A stretch of DNA of 31,511 nucleotides. Source: CAMEON01 sp045128275 (GTDB taxonomy: Bacteria > Bacillota > Clostridia > Oscillospirales > CAG-272). Of this stretch, positions 1 through 6,748 are shown in pieces. Position 1 is the stretch's first letter, and every line of letters starts with the position of its first letter. The translations under genes were made by a program, and so were the position numbers. The notes beneath the pieces are model-generated. The model searched no databases, was not told the DNA's origin, and saw nothing but the letters and a program-made list of their open reading frames with translations. The stretch is taken from positions 1 to 31,511 of the forward strand of contig JBGVRH010000021.1 of NCBI GenBank assembly GCA_045128275.1, given 5' to 3'.

Positions 1-171
1 GTAATAGGTAATAGTGAAGAGTGAATAGGTAAGGAGGGAAACCTTCGGTTTCCTTCATTTCAATCGAAAAAATGGACAAATCCGAAGGATTTGCACCTCC
101 ACTCTTCACTTTTCACTCTTCACTTTTCACTTCAAATTTGGTTTTATCGCAGAGCGATAAACCCAAATTTG
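1..171. repeat. Heptamer-arm noncoding element 1 (left end possibly cut by window edge)
   Basis: Intergenic element downstream of spoIIIAF. The left arm (1-35) reads in exact 7-nt steps: gtaatag, gtaatag, tgaagag, tgaatag, gtaagga. The right arm (100-132) is cactctt, cactttt, cactctt, cactttt, cactt, which is the approximate inverse complement of the left. The core has two short hairpins with 3-nt loops: 37-53 (7 bp) and 78-92 (6 bp). Immediately outside the right arm is an 18-position stem at 133-171 with one mismatch and an AGA loop. No protein gene is supported in 1-198. The architecture matches the elements at 18691-18855 and 25815-26004, although the word differs. Function unknown; a MITE-like or otherwise mobile repeat is possible. 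Confidence 0.7.
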
Positions 172-198
172 TGTCATCATGGACACCACTTCGCGATC

Positions 199-714
199 TT
201 ACCCAACGGTCACATAGCAAGGGCATTTCAATCGCTCCGTAAAATAAGCCTCAATGGGATGCGGATCGGCAAGGGCATGGGCTCCGCGGAGGGAGATTCG
301 CAGTTCGGTCAAGGTCAATATCTCCTCCTCGTAGGTACAGATCGCCGAGACGGCACAGTCCTCGGAAGGGATACCGAAGCTCGCTTCCAATGCCGAGCGG
401 GCGTAGGTCTCCACCTCGGCGCGGCTGATGGAGGTGAGAGTATCCCCGAAGACGGCTCCAAAGTCCTCGGCATCTCCCTCGGGAAGCACGAGCTCCGGGT
501 GGGCGGTCAGATCGCCGTCCACCACCTCCCGCAGGAGATCGAGCCCCGCCCGCAGAGGATCCAGAAGAGCGACCAGGAGGAACAGGCCTGCCACCATACG
601 GACGTGGGAGGCGAGCTTGCCTCCCTCCCCCTTGGGGGAGAGTAGGGTCACTACGGCGGCGGCCAGAGAGGCGGAGATGAGGGTAATCATGTAGGAATTC
701 ATAGCCGGATTCAT
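199..714 (-). CDS. spoIIIAF: Stage III sporulation protein AF
   Basis: SpoIIIAF is a membrane component of the SpoIIIA-SpoIIQ channel that joins mother cell and forespore during engulfment. The 171-residue product has two N-terminal hydrophobic segments (about residues 7-25 and 40-58) and then a soluble alpha/beta domain, which is the family layout. I chose the ATG at 714 because its ATGA overlaps the stop of spoIIIAE. There is no good Shine-Dalgarno sequence, so translation is probably coupled. A second in-frame ATG at 702 also lacks an SD. It is the last spoIIIA gene seen here. AG and AH would be expected to the left but are outside the window, behind the repeat element at 1-171. Family identity rests on position and topology as much as on sequence. 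Confidence 0.88.
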   Translation of the reverse strand: MNPAMNSYMITLISASLAAAVVTLLSPKGEGGKLASHVRMVAGLFLLVALLDPLRAGLDLLREVVDGDLTAHPELVLPEGDAEDFGAVFGDTLTSISRAEVETYARSALEASFGIPSEDCAVSAICTYEEEILTLTELRISLRGAHALADPHPIEAYFTERLKCPCYVTVG

Positions 715-1853
715 GCCAAAGCGGTGCTGCTGTGGATCAAAAGTGTGAGCGCGATCATGAAGACCACCGCGCAGATGGAGGCCGCGGCGGCCAGGTAGCC
801 GTGGAGGGAGGCCATCTCCGAAAGGAGCTTGGCTTCTCCGTCGCAGGAGAGCATGGAGGCCACCGTGGCCGAGAGGTTCAGCAGGGCTCGGGTCAGGAGC
901 AACTCCACGAGGGTGGGCAGGAGCAGGAGCGCCACCAGGATGATCCCCGACACCCCGCAGATCCCTCGCAGGGCGGTGACCCCTGCCGCTACGGTGGACA
1001 GAGTCCCCGCCACCGCGCCTCCCACCATGGGAATCATGTTGCCCACGGCGTACTTGACCCCCCGCATCCCCAGGGTATCCCCCCGCCCCGCCAGCACCGA
1101 TCGGGTGGAGAGAGCCAGAGAGAGTAGAAACATGACCAGCCCCAGAAGGGAGGCGTACCACTTCTTGATGCGGTCGCCCAGAGGGGCGAGGGTGAGCTTG
1201 ACTCCCAGGGCATCCATGAGGGAAAAGGACATACACACCGCGCAGACAGGAGGTGTCACCGTGGTGCTGATATACTGGCAGACCGCGAGGAATACCATCA
1301 GCAGCTCTGCGTTCACAGCGGCGCGGCCCATATTCCCGCCCAGAGCAAACAGTGCTCCCATGACGGGGATCATGCCTCCCGTGAGGGTGGTGAGGCGGTC
1401 GTAGAAGAGCCGTACCGTCTCCACCGTGCCTGCGGTCTGTACCACGATGGCGGTGTAGAGGGTGAGCCGCAGGCAGAAGCCCGGGATCTCCCCGCTGCTC
1501 CCCAGCCCCTCGCGGAGTCGGCCAAGCACGGCGGCCAGGAGGATCAGACCGATCAGGGTACAGAGAAGCCCCACCATAGCATCCAGGCGCAGGCCCACGG
1601 CGGACAGCAAGGCGTTCAAGAGGTATCGCCAATCGGTCAACTCGGCGGTAGCGGTAAGGGCTTCCTCCAGGCTTTCCGAAAACAGGCCGTCGGGGAGGAG
1701 ATCGGATATTTCGGGGGGGAGGCTGTCCGCCAGATCGGCATAGGCGGGAGGCATGGTGACGGCCTCGCTGTCCTGTGCGGCGGACTGTAGGGAGAGGGTC
1801 AAGGCCATAAGGCAGACCGAGAAAAGGGCAAACAGGACTTTGGAGATCCTCAT
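711..1853 (-). CDS. spoIIIAE: Stage III sporulation protein AE
   Basis: Polytopic membrane protein of the SpoIIIA complex, 380 residues, close to the family norm. A likely signal peptide or first membrane segment covers residues 5-25, followed by a polar luminal stretch to about residue 85. Several hydrophobic spans follow, among them 90-110, 160-185, 235-255, 295-320 and 350-375. Family members act with SpoIIIAA-AH in the septal membrane and are needed for sigma-G activity in the forespore. The start is well fixed: GGAGG lies 5 nt before the ATG, directly behind the spoIIIAD stop. The 3' end overlaps spoIIIAF by 4 nt. Confidence 0.95.
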   Translation of the reverse strand: MRISKVLFALFSVCLMALTLSLQSAAQDSEAVTMPPAYADLADSLPPEISDLLPDGLFSESLEEALTATAELTDWRYLLNALLSAVGLRLDAMVGLLCTLIGLILLAAVLGRLREGLGSSGEIPGFCLRLTLYTAIVVQTAGTVETVRLFYDRLTTLTGGMIPVMGALFALGGNMGRAAVNAELLMVFLAVCQYISTTVTPPVCAVCMSFSLMDALGVKLTLAPLGDRIKKWYASLLGLVMFLLSLALSTRSVLAGRGDTLGMRGVKYAVGNMIPMVGGAVAGTLSTVAAGVTALRGICGVSGIILVALLLLPTLVELLLTRALLNLSATVASMLSCDGEAKLLSEMASLHGYLAAAASICAVVFMIALTLLIHSSTALA

Positions 1854-1863
1854 GCTTCCCTCC

Positions 1864-2259
1864 TCACGCCGCCCCCAGGAGGGCAGACACAGTGTCCAGA
1901 ACGGTGCGGATCAAGGGAAAGGATAGGAGCAGGATCTCCAGCTTTCCCGCCGTCTCCACCCAGGTGGCCAGCCCCGCCTCCCCGCTGTCACGGCAGACCG
2001 AAGCGGCGGTCTCGGTGAGGAAGGCCAGTCCCAGGGACTTGAGAAGGATGAGCCATGGATCCCCCTCCAAGGCCCCCGTGGCGGCGGTCAGATCGCTGAC
2101 GTAGCCCACAGCCGTTCCCGCCATGGAGAGCACCAGGCCCAGGGAGACCACCGTCACCGCCATGCGGAGAAAGGCCGCCCACTCGGGCTTGTACGAGCGG
2201 AGGATCAGGAGTGCCGACAGCCCCGCCAGGGCGATCCCGCCCACCTTGGCCCAGCCCAT
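1864..2259 (-). CDS. spoIIIAD: Stage III sporulation protein AD
   Basis: Small membrane protein of 131 residues with about four hydrophobic segments, typical of SpoIIIAD in the mother-cell side of the SpoIIIA channel. Residues 8-22, 30-52, 70-90 and 105-128 are the main apolar stretches. The start overlaps the stop of spoIIIAC by one base (TGATG). The region upstream lacks a clear SD, so translation is probably coupled to spoIIIAC. The next gene, spoIIIAE, starts 10 nt after the stop. Confidence 0.93.
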   Translation of the reverse strand: MGWAKVGGIALAGLSALLILRSYKPEWAAFLRMAVTVVSLGLVLSMAGTAVGYVSDLTAATGALEGDPWLILLKSLGLAFLTETAASVCRDSGEAGLATWVETAGKLEILLLSFPLIRTVLDTVSALLGAA

Positions 2260-2453
2260 CAGAAGCCGAACACCGCGCAGATGCGGTCAAAGAGGAGGGC
2301 AATCTCATCCACCAGCAAAAGCAAGACCACCACGATCCCCGAGATCGTCACCAGCATGGACTGCTCGTCCCGTCCCGACTTGGAGAGTATTTGGGTCGCC
2401 ACCGAGACCAGTATGCCCACGCCGGCGACCTTGATGATGAGGGAGATGTCCAT
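2259..2453 (-). CDS. spoIIIAC: Stage III sporulation protein AC
   Basis: SpoIIIAC is a 64-residue protein with two transmembrane helices (about 5-22 and 33-55) joined by a short polar loop containing SKSGRDEQ, the family's usual layout. It is part of the mother-cell SpoIIIA membrane complex. The reading frame stays open far upstream to 2702, but that extension is not credible: it reads through an array of DNA hairpins. The ATG at 2453 has AAAGGA six bases upstream and gives the expected family length. Unlike the tight junctions elsewhere in this operon, a 206-nt spacer separates it from spoIIIAB. Confidence 0.95.
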   Translation of the reverse strand: MDISLIIKVAGVGILVSVATQILSKSGRDEQSMLVTISGIVVVLLLLVDEIALLFDRICAVFGF

Positions 2454-2468
2454 GGGGGATCCTTTCTG

Positions 2469-2595
2469 TTGCGGTCTGACGGACTTGTGTCCGCAGAACC
2501 GCAAACGATGTTGCCGCAGGGCGGCAAATGAAGTGGCTCCCTTGGAGCCAATGATGTTCCCCCTTTCGGGGGAAATGATGTGCGCCGTTGGCGCA
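2469..2595. repeat. Array of five consecutive hairpins between spoIIIAB and spoIIIAC
   Basis: Five inverted repeats follow one another: 2469-2504 (15 bp stem with single-base bulges), 2511-2527 (7 bp), 2534-2550 (7 bp), 2557-2574 (7 bp) and 2581-2595 (6 bp). Loops of the last four are 3-4 nt. Stems 2 to 5 are separated by near-identical spacers (atgaag or atgatg plus a base), so the units recur every 22-24 nt while the stem sequences all differ. The array fills most of the 206-nt gap in the middle of the spoIIIA operon. It could be a REP-like repeat, an RNA processing site or a stability element. Confidence 0.8.
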
Positions 2596-2659
2596 ACGGA
2601 AGGGGAACGGGGAGCGGCCTTGGGGGGAGGTATGAGCTTATCTCTTTTGGATGGTTGAT

Positions 2660-3166
2660 TCACCACAGCAAGACCGCCGCACCGATGGCGAAACAAATGC
2701 AAAGGGTACAGGTTGCTCGGAGTCTTGCGGGGAGGGTGTCGTTCAGCTTTTTACGCTCCTCGGTGAGGGCGGTGACGTAGTAGTCACAGCGGGCGACCTG
2801 CTCGGCGCGGTAGGTGGTGCCCAGCTCTCCCGTGAGGGTGGTCAGGAGGCGCTCGGACTCGGGCTCCAGGTAGAGGCGGCTCTCCTTGACCATGGCGGGC
2901 AAGGGCGGGTCACCGTTTGCGGACAAGGGCGGAAGGGCATCGGAGGAGTCCAGCCCCAGGCAGGCGGCGATGACGGCGGGATCGGCGCGGGCGAGGATGT
3001 CCGACAGGGGCATGGCGTAGCAGTCGATCTGACCCTTGATGTAGTAGATCAGAGAGATGTACCCGTCCAGCACCCGCAGGCGGCGACGCTCGAAGCGGGT
3101 CATGGCCGCCGAGATGTAGCCCCCCGCCAGGAGCAGGATCACCGTACCGATGACCTTGTAGATCAT
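2660..3166 (-). CDS. spoIIIAB: Stage III sporulation protein AB
   Basis: SpoIIIAB, 168 residues, is a bitopic membrane protein of the SpoIIIA complex. One hydrophobic helix sits at residues 3-22 and another at about 148-167. Between them is a helical cytoplasmic domain with the ERRRLRVLDG region typical of the family, a fold resembling type II secretion GspF. The ATG overlaps the stop of spoIIIAA (ATGA), and GGGAGGTG lies just upstream within spoIIIAA, so the start is secure. The gene is followed by the hairpin array at 2469-2595 rather than directly by spoIIIAC. Confidence 0.93.
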   Translation of the reverse strand: MIYKVIGTVILLLAGGYISAAMTRFERRRLRVLDGYISLIYYIKGQIDCYAMPLSDILARADPAVIAACLGLDSSDALPPLSANGDPPLPAMVKESRLYLEPESERLLTTLTGELGTTYRAEQVARCDYYVTALTEERKKLNDTLPARLRATCTLCICFAIGAAVLLW

Positions 3167-4200
3167 GATTCACCTCCCACGGGCAAAGCCATCCCCTCGG
3201 TGTCCCGCCCCAAGGCAATGCGGTCGGCATCAGCGTGGGGAGTGACGCGGTAGGTAAAGTCCCCGTGACCGTCCCGCCGGATGCCCACGTAAGCCCCGAA
3301 AAGGCGGGCCTCATGGAGCAGGCGAAGGCCGGTGCGGCGCAGGATCTCCTCCACCGTCCCGCCGTGAGCCGAGGCCACCAGGGGGACACCGCCGTGGTGA
3401 GAGGAGATGAGGGACATGGCCTCCTCGGTGTCCCCGATCTCGTCGCAGACAATGACCTGGGCGGACAGGGTGCGAGTGGCGATCTCCACCCCGCGGGCGC
3501 GGGGATAGCCTCGGAGGATATCCAGGCACAGGCCTCGCCCGTCGGTCTCAAAGCCCAGCTCCCCCCGGGTGTCCACCACCACGGTGCGGAGCGGTGTCCC
3601 CCCATCAGCCCCCGCCAGGCCCGCCGCCACGGCACGGAGCAGGGTGGTCTTCCCCTCCCCCGGCGGGGCATAGAGGAGGATGCCCTGGGGCGAGGCTCGG
3701 CCGTTATTGAGGCTTCGCAGAAGACGGCAGACCATCCCGCCCATATGCCCGTAGCGATGGGGGAGACGGATGCAGAGACCCGTGATCTCGCAGACCCCGA
3801 TGACCCGCCCTCCCTCGCAGACGGCGCGCCCCGCCACCCCCACGCGGATGCCATCGGGGAGGGTGATATACCCCTCGTGGATGGTCTGGCTGTAGGCGTA
3901 GAGGGAGCCGCCGCACATACGGGTGAGGATGGAGGTCAGCTCCGACTCGGTGAGGACGGCCTCGGTCATGAGATTGCGCCCCCCCACGGTGAGGGAGGCC
4001 TTCCGTCCCGCACGGAGGCGGATCTCCTCGATGGCCCCGCTCTGCCCCCGTACCGCATCCAGCAGGATCGCGGTGAGGCGGGGCGGCAGAAAGTCGGTGG
4101 GGAAGCCCGCGGCGGAGACGGGCACGAAGGGGACAGGCTTTTCGGCGGTAGGGATGGACGGCGCGATCCGGCGTGATCCTGTGGCGAATACGGTCTTCAT
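3163..4200 (-). CDS. spoIIIAA: Stage III sporulation protein AA, secretion-type ATPase
   Basis: Cytoplasmic ATPase of the SpoIIIA complex, 345 residues, related to type II/IV secretion ATPases. Walker A is APPGEGKTT at residues 168-176 and Walker B is VIVCDEIGD at about 229-237, with a following conserved SAHG. The frame is open 10 codons further upstream. I placed the start at the ATG at 4200 because GAGGAGG lies 4 nt before it and the upstream residues do not look conserved. It is the first gene of the spoIIIA operon. A possible sigma-E -10 element lies about 40 nt upstream, as expected for a mother-cell operon. Confidence 0.95.
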   Translation of the reverse strand: MKTVFATGSRRIAPSIPTAEKPVPFVPVSAAGFPTDFLPPRLTAILLDAVRGQSGAIEEIRLRAGRKASLTVGGRNLMTEAVLTESELTSILTRMCGGSLYAYSQTIHEGYITLPDGIRVGVAGRAVCEGGRVIGVCEITGLCIRLPHRYGHMGGMVCRLLRSLNNGRASPQGILLYAPPGEGKTTLLRAVAAGLAGADGGTPLRTVVVDTRGELGFETDGRGLCLDILRGYPRARGVEIATRTLSAQVIVCDEIGDTEEAMSLISSHHGGVPLVASAHGGTVEEILRRTGLRLLHEARLFGAYVGIRRDGHGDFTYRVTPHADADRIALGRDTEGMALPVGGES

Positions 4201-4238
4201 AGTGCCTCCTCTCTCCCAACGGCGGGTCATTACACCCC

Positions 4239-4267
4239 ACTATATGGGCGCGGCGGCAGGATTAGAA
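4239..4267 (-). promoter_or_regulatory. Possible sigma-E-type promoter of the spoIIIA operon
   Basis: On the minus strand CATATAGT (4246-4239) resembles the sigma-E -10 consensus CATACAnT. TTCTAAT (4267-4261) stands 14 nt upstream as a weak -35. It lies 39 nt before the spoIIIAA ATG. The -35 matches only about half of the consensus positions. The call leans on the known sigma-E control of spoIIIA in other Firmicutes. Confidence 0.35.
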
Positions 4268-4271
4268 CCGG

Positions 4272-4910
4272 TTACAGCACGTCGGGCGGCGTGCTTCCCT
4301 CGGCGGGCGGTTGGGGCGCGGGCGGCTCGGCTCCGCCAAAGGGGTCCTCCACCTCGATGGCTCTGCCCTCCAGGAGAGGCTCAAAGCAGATATCGTCGGG
4401 CACCTCTATGCGGACGCCGTCAATGTGGATGAAGCGGAGGGAGGCATAATTGTACGTCGAAAGGCGGCGGTTGAGGGCATCGTCTGTGTGGGCGCAGATG
4501 AGGATGTCGTTGGGCTCAAAGCCCGTGATGATGAGGGTGTGGTAGTAGTCCCCCGCCTCGTCGGCCAGCTGGATGAAGTCACCAAGCTCAATTTCTCTGG
4601 CCCGCACCTCCCGCCCAAAGGGGCCGATACCCGCGTTCTCGGTGGCGAAGACGGGCTGCTCGGTGATGAAATCGTAGAAAAAGGCCACCGAGGTCCAGGC
4701 GGGGGCGCGATCCTCGGGGGTGCGGTAGTACCAGCCGAAGTCGGGGGTAAAGTCCATAGTACAGCTCCCCGCCAGGAGGCATTGGGAGGTGAAGTTGGTG
4801 CAGTCGCCGCCGCGCCCCGCGAAGTTGAGGAAGAGGGGGTTACGGCGGAGGGCCCAGGTCTCGGCATAGGTGACGGCGCGCTCGCGGTCGTAGGGCTTGA
4901 CAAGGATCAT
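4272..4910 (-). CDS. Putative amidase-domain protein (Amidase_6-like)
   Basis: A 212-residue protein with the signature of the putative amidase family PF12671: RNPLFLNF followed by GGDCTNFTSQCLLAG (about 23-48), where Cys37 is the likely nucleophile. A later HTLIITG (134-140) and CAHTDDALNRRLSTYN (149-164) supply the conserved His and the HTxD...LSxY motif. No signal peptide is visible from the ATG at 4910, which has AAAGGAG seven bases upstream. The product therefore looks cytoplasmic or spore-associated, not secreted. The last 20 residues are Pro/Glu rich. It lies directly before spoIIIAA, 71 nt away. Substrate unknown; a cell-wall or spore-coat peptide is a guess. Confidence 0.8.
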   Translation of the reverse strand: MILVKPYDRERAVTYAETWALRRNPLFLNFAGRGGDCTNFTSQCLLAGSCTMDFTPDFGWYYRTPEDRAPAWTSVAFFYDFITEQPVFATENAGIGPFGREVRAREIELGDFIQLADEAGDYYHTLIITGFEPNDILICAHTDDALNRRLSTYNYASLRFIHIDGVRIEVPDDICFEPLLEGRAIEVEDPFGGAEPPAPQPPAEGSTPPDVL

Positions 4911-5015
4911 GGGGGATCTCCTTTCGGGTTTTGGTACAGGATATGCGGGATGGCGGAAGGGGTTTACAGGCGCGGAGGAAAACTGCGGATCCATAGTCCT
5001 CTTGCTCCTGTAAGC

Positions 5016-5057
5016 AAAAAAGACCGTTGCGCTCGGTGTGAACGCATCGGTCTTTTT
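5016..5057 (-). terminator. Rho-independent terminator, symmetric, after the carboxypeptidase gene
   Basis: The outer stem AAAAAGACCG (5017-5026) pairs with CGGTCTTTTT (5048-5057), and inner TGCG/CGCA pairs extend it. T tracts occur on both strands, so it could work bidirectionally. It is 5 nt past the stop of the carboxypeptidase gene. Confidence 0.85.
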
Positions 5058-5061
5058 CGTA

Positions 5062-6222
5062 TCAGGGGTTAGCGTAGGTATTGTAAATGGTGATGTAATC
5101 GGCAATGCAGGTGGCGTAGCTCGTGCCCTTGGCGGTAACGCAGACGTAGCCGTGTCCGTCGGAGGACTCGGCGTAGGTGACCAGGCAGTAGAGGCTCTCA
5201 TCGGTGAAGCCCGTCTTCCCCGCCGCGATCTTGACGGAGGTGGGCTGAGTGGGTCTTGGGGGATCCAGCTTTTGCAGCTCCTCGAACTTGGTCACGATGA
5301 GGTTGTGATACAGACTATAGGGGAACTTGTGTCCATCTGCTCCCACGCAGGGAGCGTTAAAGGATTGGGTCAGGAGGATCTTACGGCAGAGCTTCATATT
5401 CATGGCATAGGCCATAATGGAGGCGATCTCACGGGCGGTGGTCTTATGATTGGGATGATGCAGGCCCGTGGGGTTCTCAAAGTGGGTATTGGAAAGCCCC
5501 ATCTTCTCGGCCTTCTGATTCATGAGCTCCACGAAGTCCTCCACGCTTCCCGCCACGTAGCGGGCCAGCTCGCAGGCGGCGATGCCGTCGGAGCGGAGCA
5601 TGAGGGCATAGAGCAGAGACTCCACAGACAGCGTCTCCCCCGGTTCCAGACCGATGCCCGAGGAGCCCGCGGCCTTCATCTGCTCGTAGATATCCTCACT
5701 GATGGTGATCTCATCCTTGAGGCAGTCCTCGTCGGGCAGGTTCTCCACCACCACGATGAGAGTCATGACCTTGGTCATGGAAGCGGGATAAATGATCTCG
5801 TCTGCCTTGCGGGAGGCAATGATCTCGCCCGTGGACAGGTCGGCCAGGGCGGCATGAGCCGCGTCGATCTCGGCATCCTGGATGATGCTGGCCCGATCTG
5901 CCCAGGGGAGCAGGACTGAGCCGCTGACACCGTCGGCGTAGGGGAAGTCCCCCTTCTCGGCGGCCACACCGCCGCCTCCCTCTTCGGTGGAGGGCTTGGA
6001 GGGGAAATCAAAGTAGGTATCCCGCCCGCTGATGAGCAGTACCAGGGAAAGGATCAGGGCGAGGGTCAGGATGGCGATGATCAGAATGATATACAGGCTC
6101 GTCCGAGGTGAGAAGAGGAAATGGAAGCGGGCCATAGGCCAGCCCGCCATGGTCTCGCTGACGGGGCGGATGGGAGCCGCCTCGGGACGGGTCGCCGTAC
6201 TGTTTCGGGGGGGATTGTTCAT
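5062..6222 (-). CDS. Membrane-anchored D-alanyl-D-alanine carboxypeptidase (S11 family)
   Basis: Penicillin-binding protein of peptidase family S11 that trims the terminal D-Ala from peptidoglycan stem peptides. It has 386 residues: a 40-residue cytoplasmic tail, one membrane helix (43-65), an acidic/Gly-rich linker and the catalytic domain. The SxxK motif is SMTK at 148-151 and KTG is at 336-338. The SxN motif position reads S-D-G (211-213), so the usual Asn is absent. The domain stops soon after KTG and lacks the second beta-rich domain and C-terminal amphipathic anchor of DacA/DacF; anchoring is N-terminal instead. The ATG at 6222 has GGAGG five bases upstream. It is flanked by terminators, suggesting its own transcript. 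Whether it is sporulation-linked (it neighbours spoIIIA) is not shown. Confidence 0.88.
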   Translation of the reverse strand: MNNPPRNSTATRPEAAPIRPVSETMAGWPMARFHFLFSPRTSLYIILIIAILTLALILSLVLLISGRDTYFDFPSKPSTEEGGGGVAAEKGDFPYADGVSGSVLLPWADRASIIQDAEIDAAHAALADLSTGEIIASRKADEIIYPASMTKVMTLIVVVENLPDEDCLKDEITISEDIYEQMKAAGSSGIGLEPGETLSVESLLYALMLRSDGIAACELARYVAGSVEDFVELMNQKAEKMGLSNTHFENPTGLHHPNHKTTAREIASIMAYAMNMKLCRKILLTQSFNAPCVGADGHKFPYSLYHNLIVTKFEELQKLDPPRPTQPTSVKIAAGKTGFTDESLYCLVTYAESSDGHGYVCVTAKGTSYATCIADYITIYNTYANP

Positions 6223-6255
6223 GAGTACCTCCAGTATATGGAAAGTGATAATAAG

Positions 6256-6288
6256 AAAAAGTCCGCTCCGATCAGGGAACGGACTTTT
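6256..6288 (-). terminator. Rho-independent terminator of secG
   Basis: AAAAGTCCG (6257-6265) pairs with CGGACTTTT (6280-6288). Read on the minus strand the 9-bp stem is followed by TTTTTCTTAT. It lies between secG and the carboxypeptidase gene. Confidence 0.88.
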
Positions 6289-6347
6289 CTTACCGCAGTG
6301 ATACCGCTACCCGCAGGCAGGGCATATTTGCGGCCGTGAAGACGTTC

Positions 6348-6593
6348 TCAGACCGCGACGAGGCAATACAGAACCAGGATCAGCACGAAGAACGCGACGC
6401 ACATAGCGACGGTGATCTTACCCAGCAGCTGGTCCCACTTGCCGGCCTTACCCTTGGCGAAGAAGGTATCAGCACCGCCGGCGATGGCACCGGACAGACG
6501 CTTATCCTTACCGGGCTGCATCAGAACAGCAACCACCAGACCCAGAGAGATCACGGCCAGCACGATGCCGAGAATCAGTTCAATAGTAGGCAT
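6348..6593 (-). CDS. secG: Preprotein translocase subunit SecG
   Basis: Small auxiliary subunit of the SecYEG channel, 81 residues, two membrane helices (about 3-23 and 56-78). The conserved loop between them contains LMQPGKDKRLSGAIAGGA and FFAKGKAGKWDQLLGK, diagnostic of SecG. The frame extends 10 codons further, but the ATG at 6593 follows GGAGG (10 nt spacing) and gives the normal family N-terminus. It forms a single-gene unit: a consensus sigma-A promoter lies upstream and a terminator 60 nt downstream. Confidence 0.96.
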   Translation of the reverse strand: MPTIELILGIVLAVISLGLVVAVLMQPGKDKRLSGAIAGGADTFFAKGKAGKWDQLLGKITVAMCVAFFVLILVLYCLVAV

Positions 6594-6654
6594 TTTGGTA
6601 TATCCTCCAATACTTGTTTGCACACATTGGGTATGCGCATACTCTTACCGAAAT

Positions 6655-6683
6655 ATTATAACATATTCGATTGAAAATTGCAA
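6655..6683 (-). promoter_or_regulatory. Sigma-A promoter of secG
   Basis: On the minus strand TTGCAA (6683-6678), a 17-nt spacer, then TATAAT (6660-6655). It lies about 60 nt upstream of the secG start. The -10 is perfect and the -35 matches four of six positions. Confidence 0.85.
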
Positions 6684-6748
6684 TAGCTTCTTTGAAAAAA
6701 GAGAAAAGAATTTACAAATATTTTTTGGTTATATTCCCACAAAAGGGA

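Noticed and set aside
2454..2702. N-terminal extension of SpoIIIAC through the hairpin array
   Set aside because: The extension would translate DNA hairpins, lacks an SD, and makes the protein more than twice the family length. The ATG at 2453 has an SD and the family N-terminus.
6684..6748. Terminator after the HtrA gene
   Set aside because: Only a 4-bp stem (TCCC/GGGA) with poor T tract is visible, so I did not annotate one.
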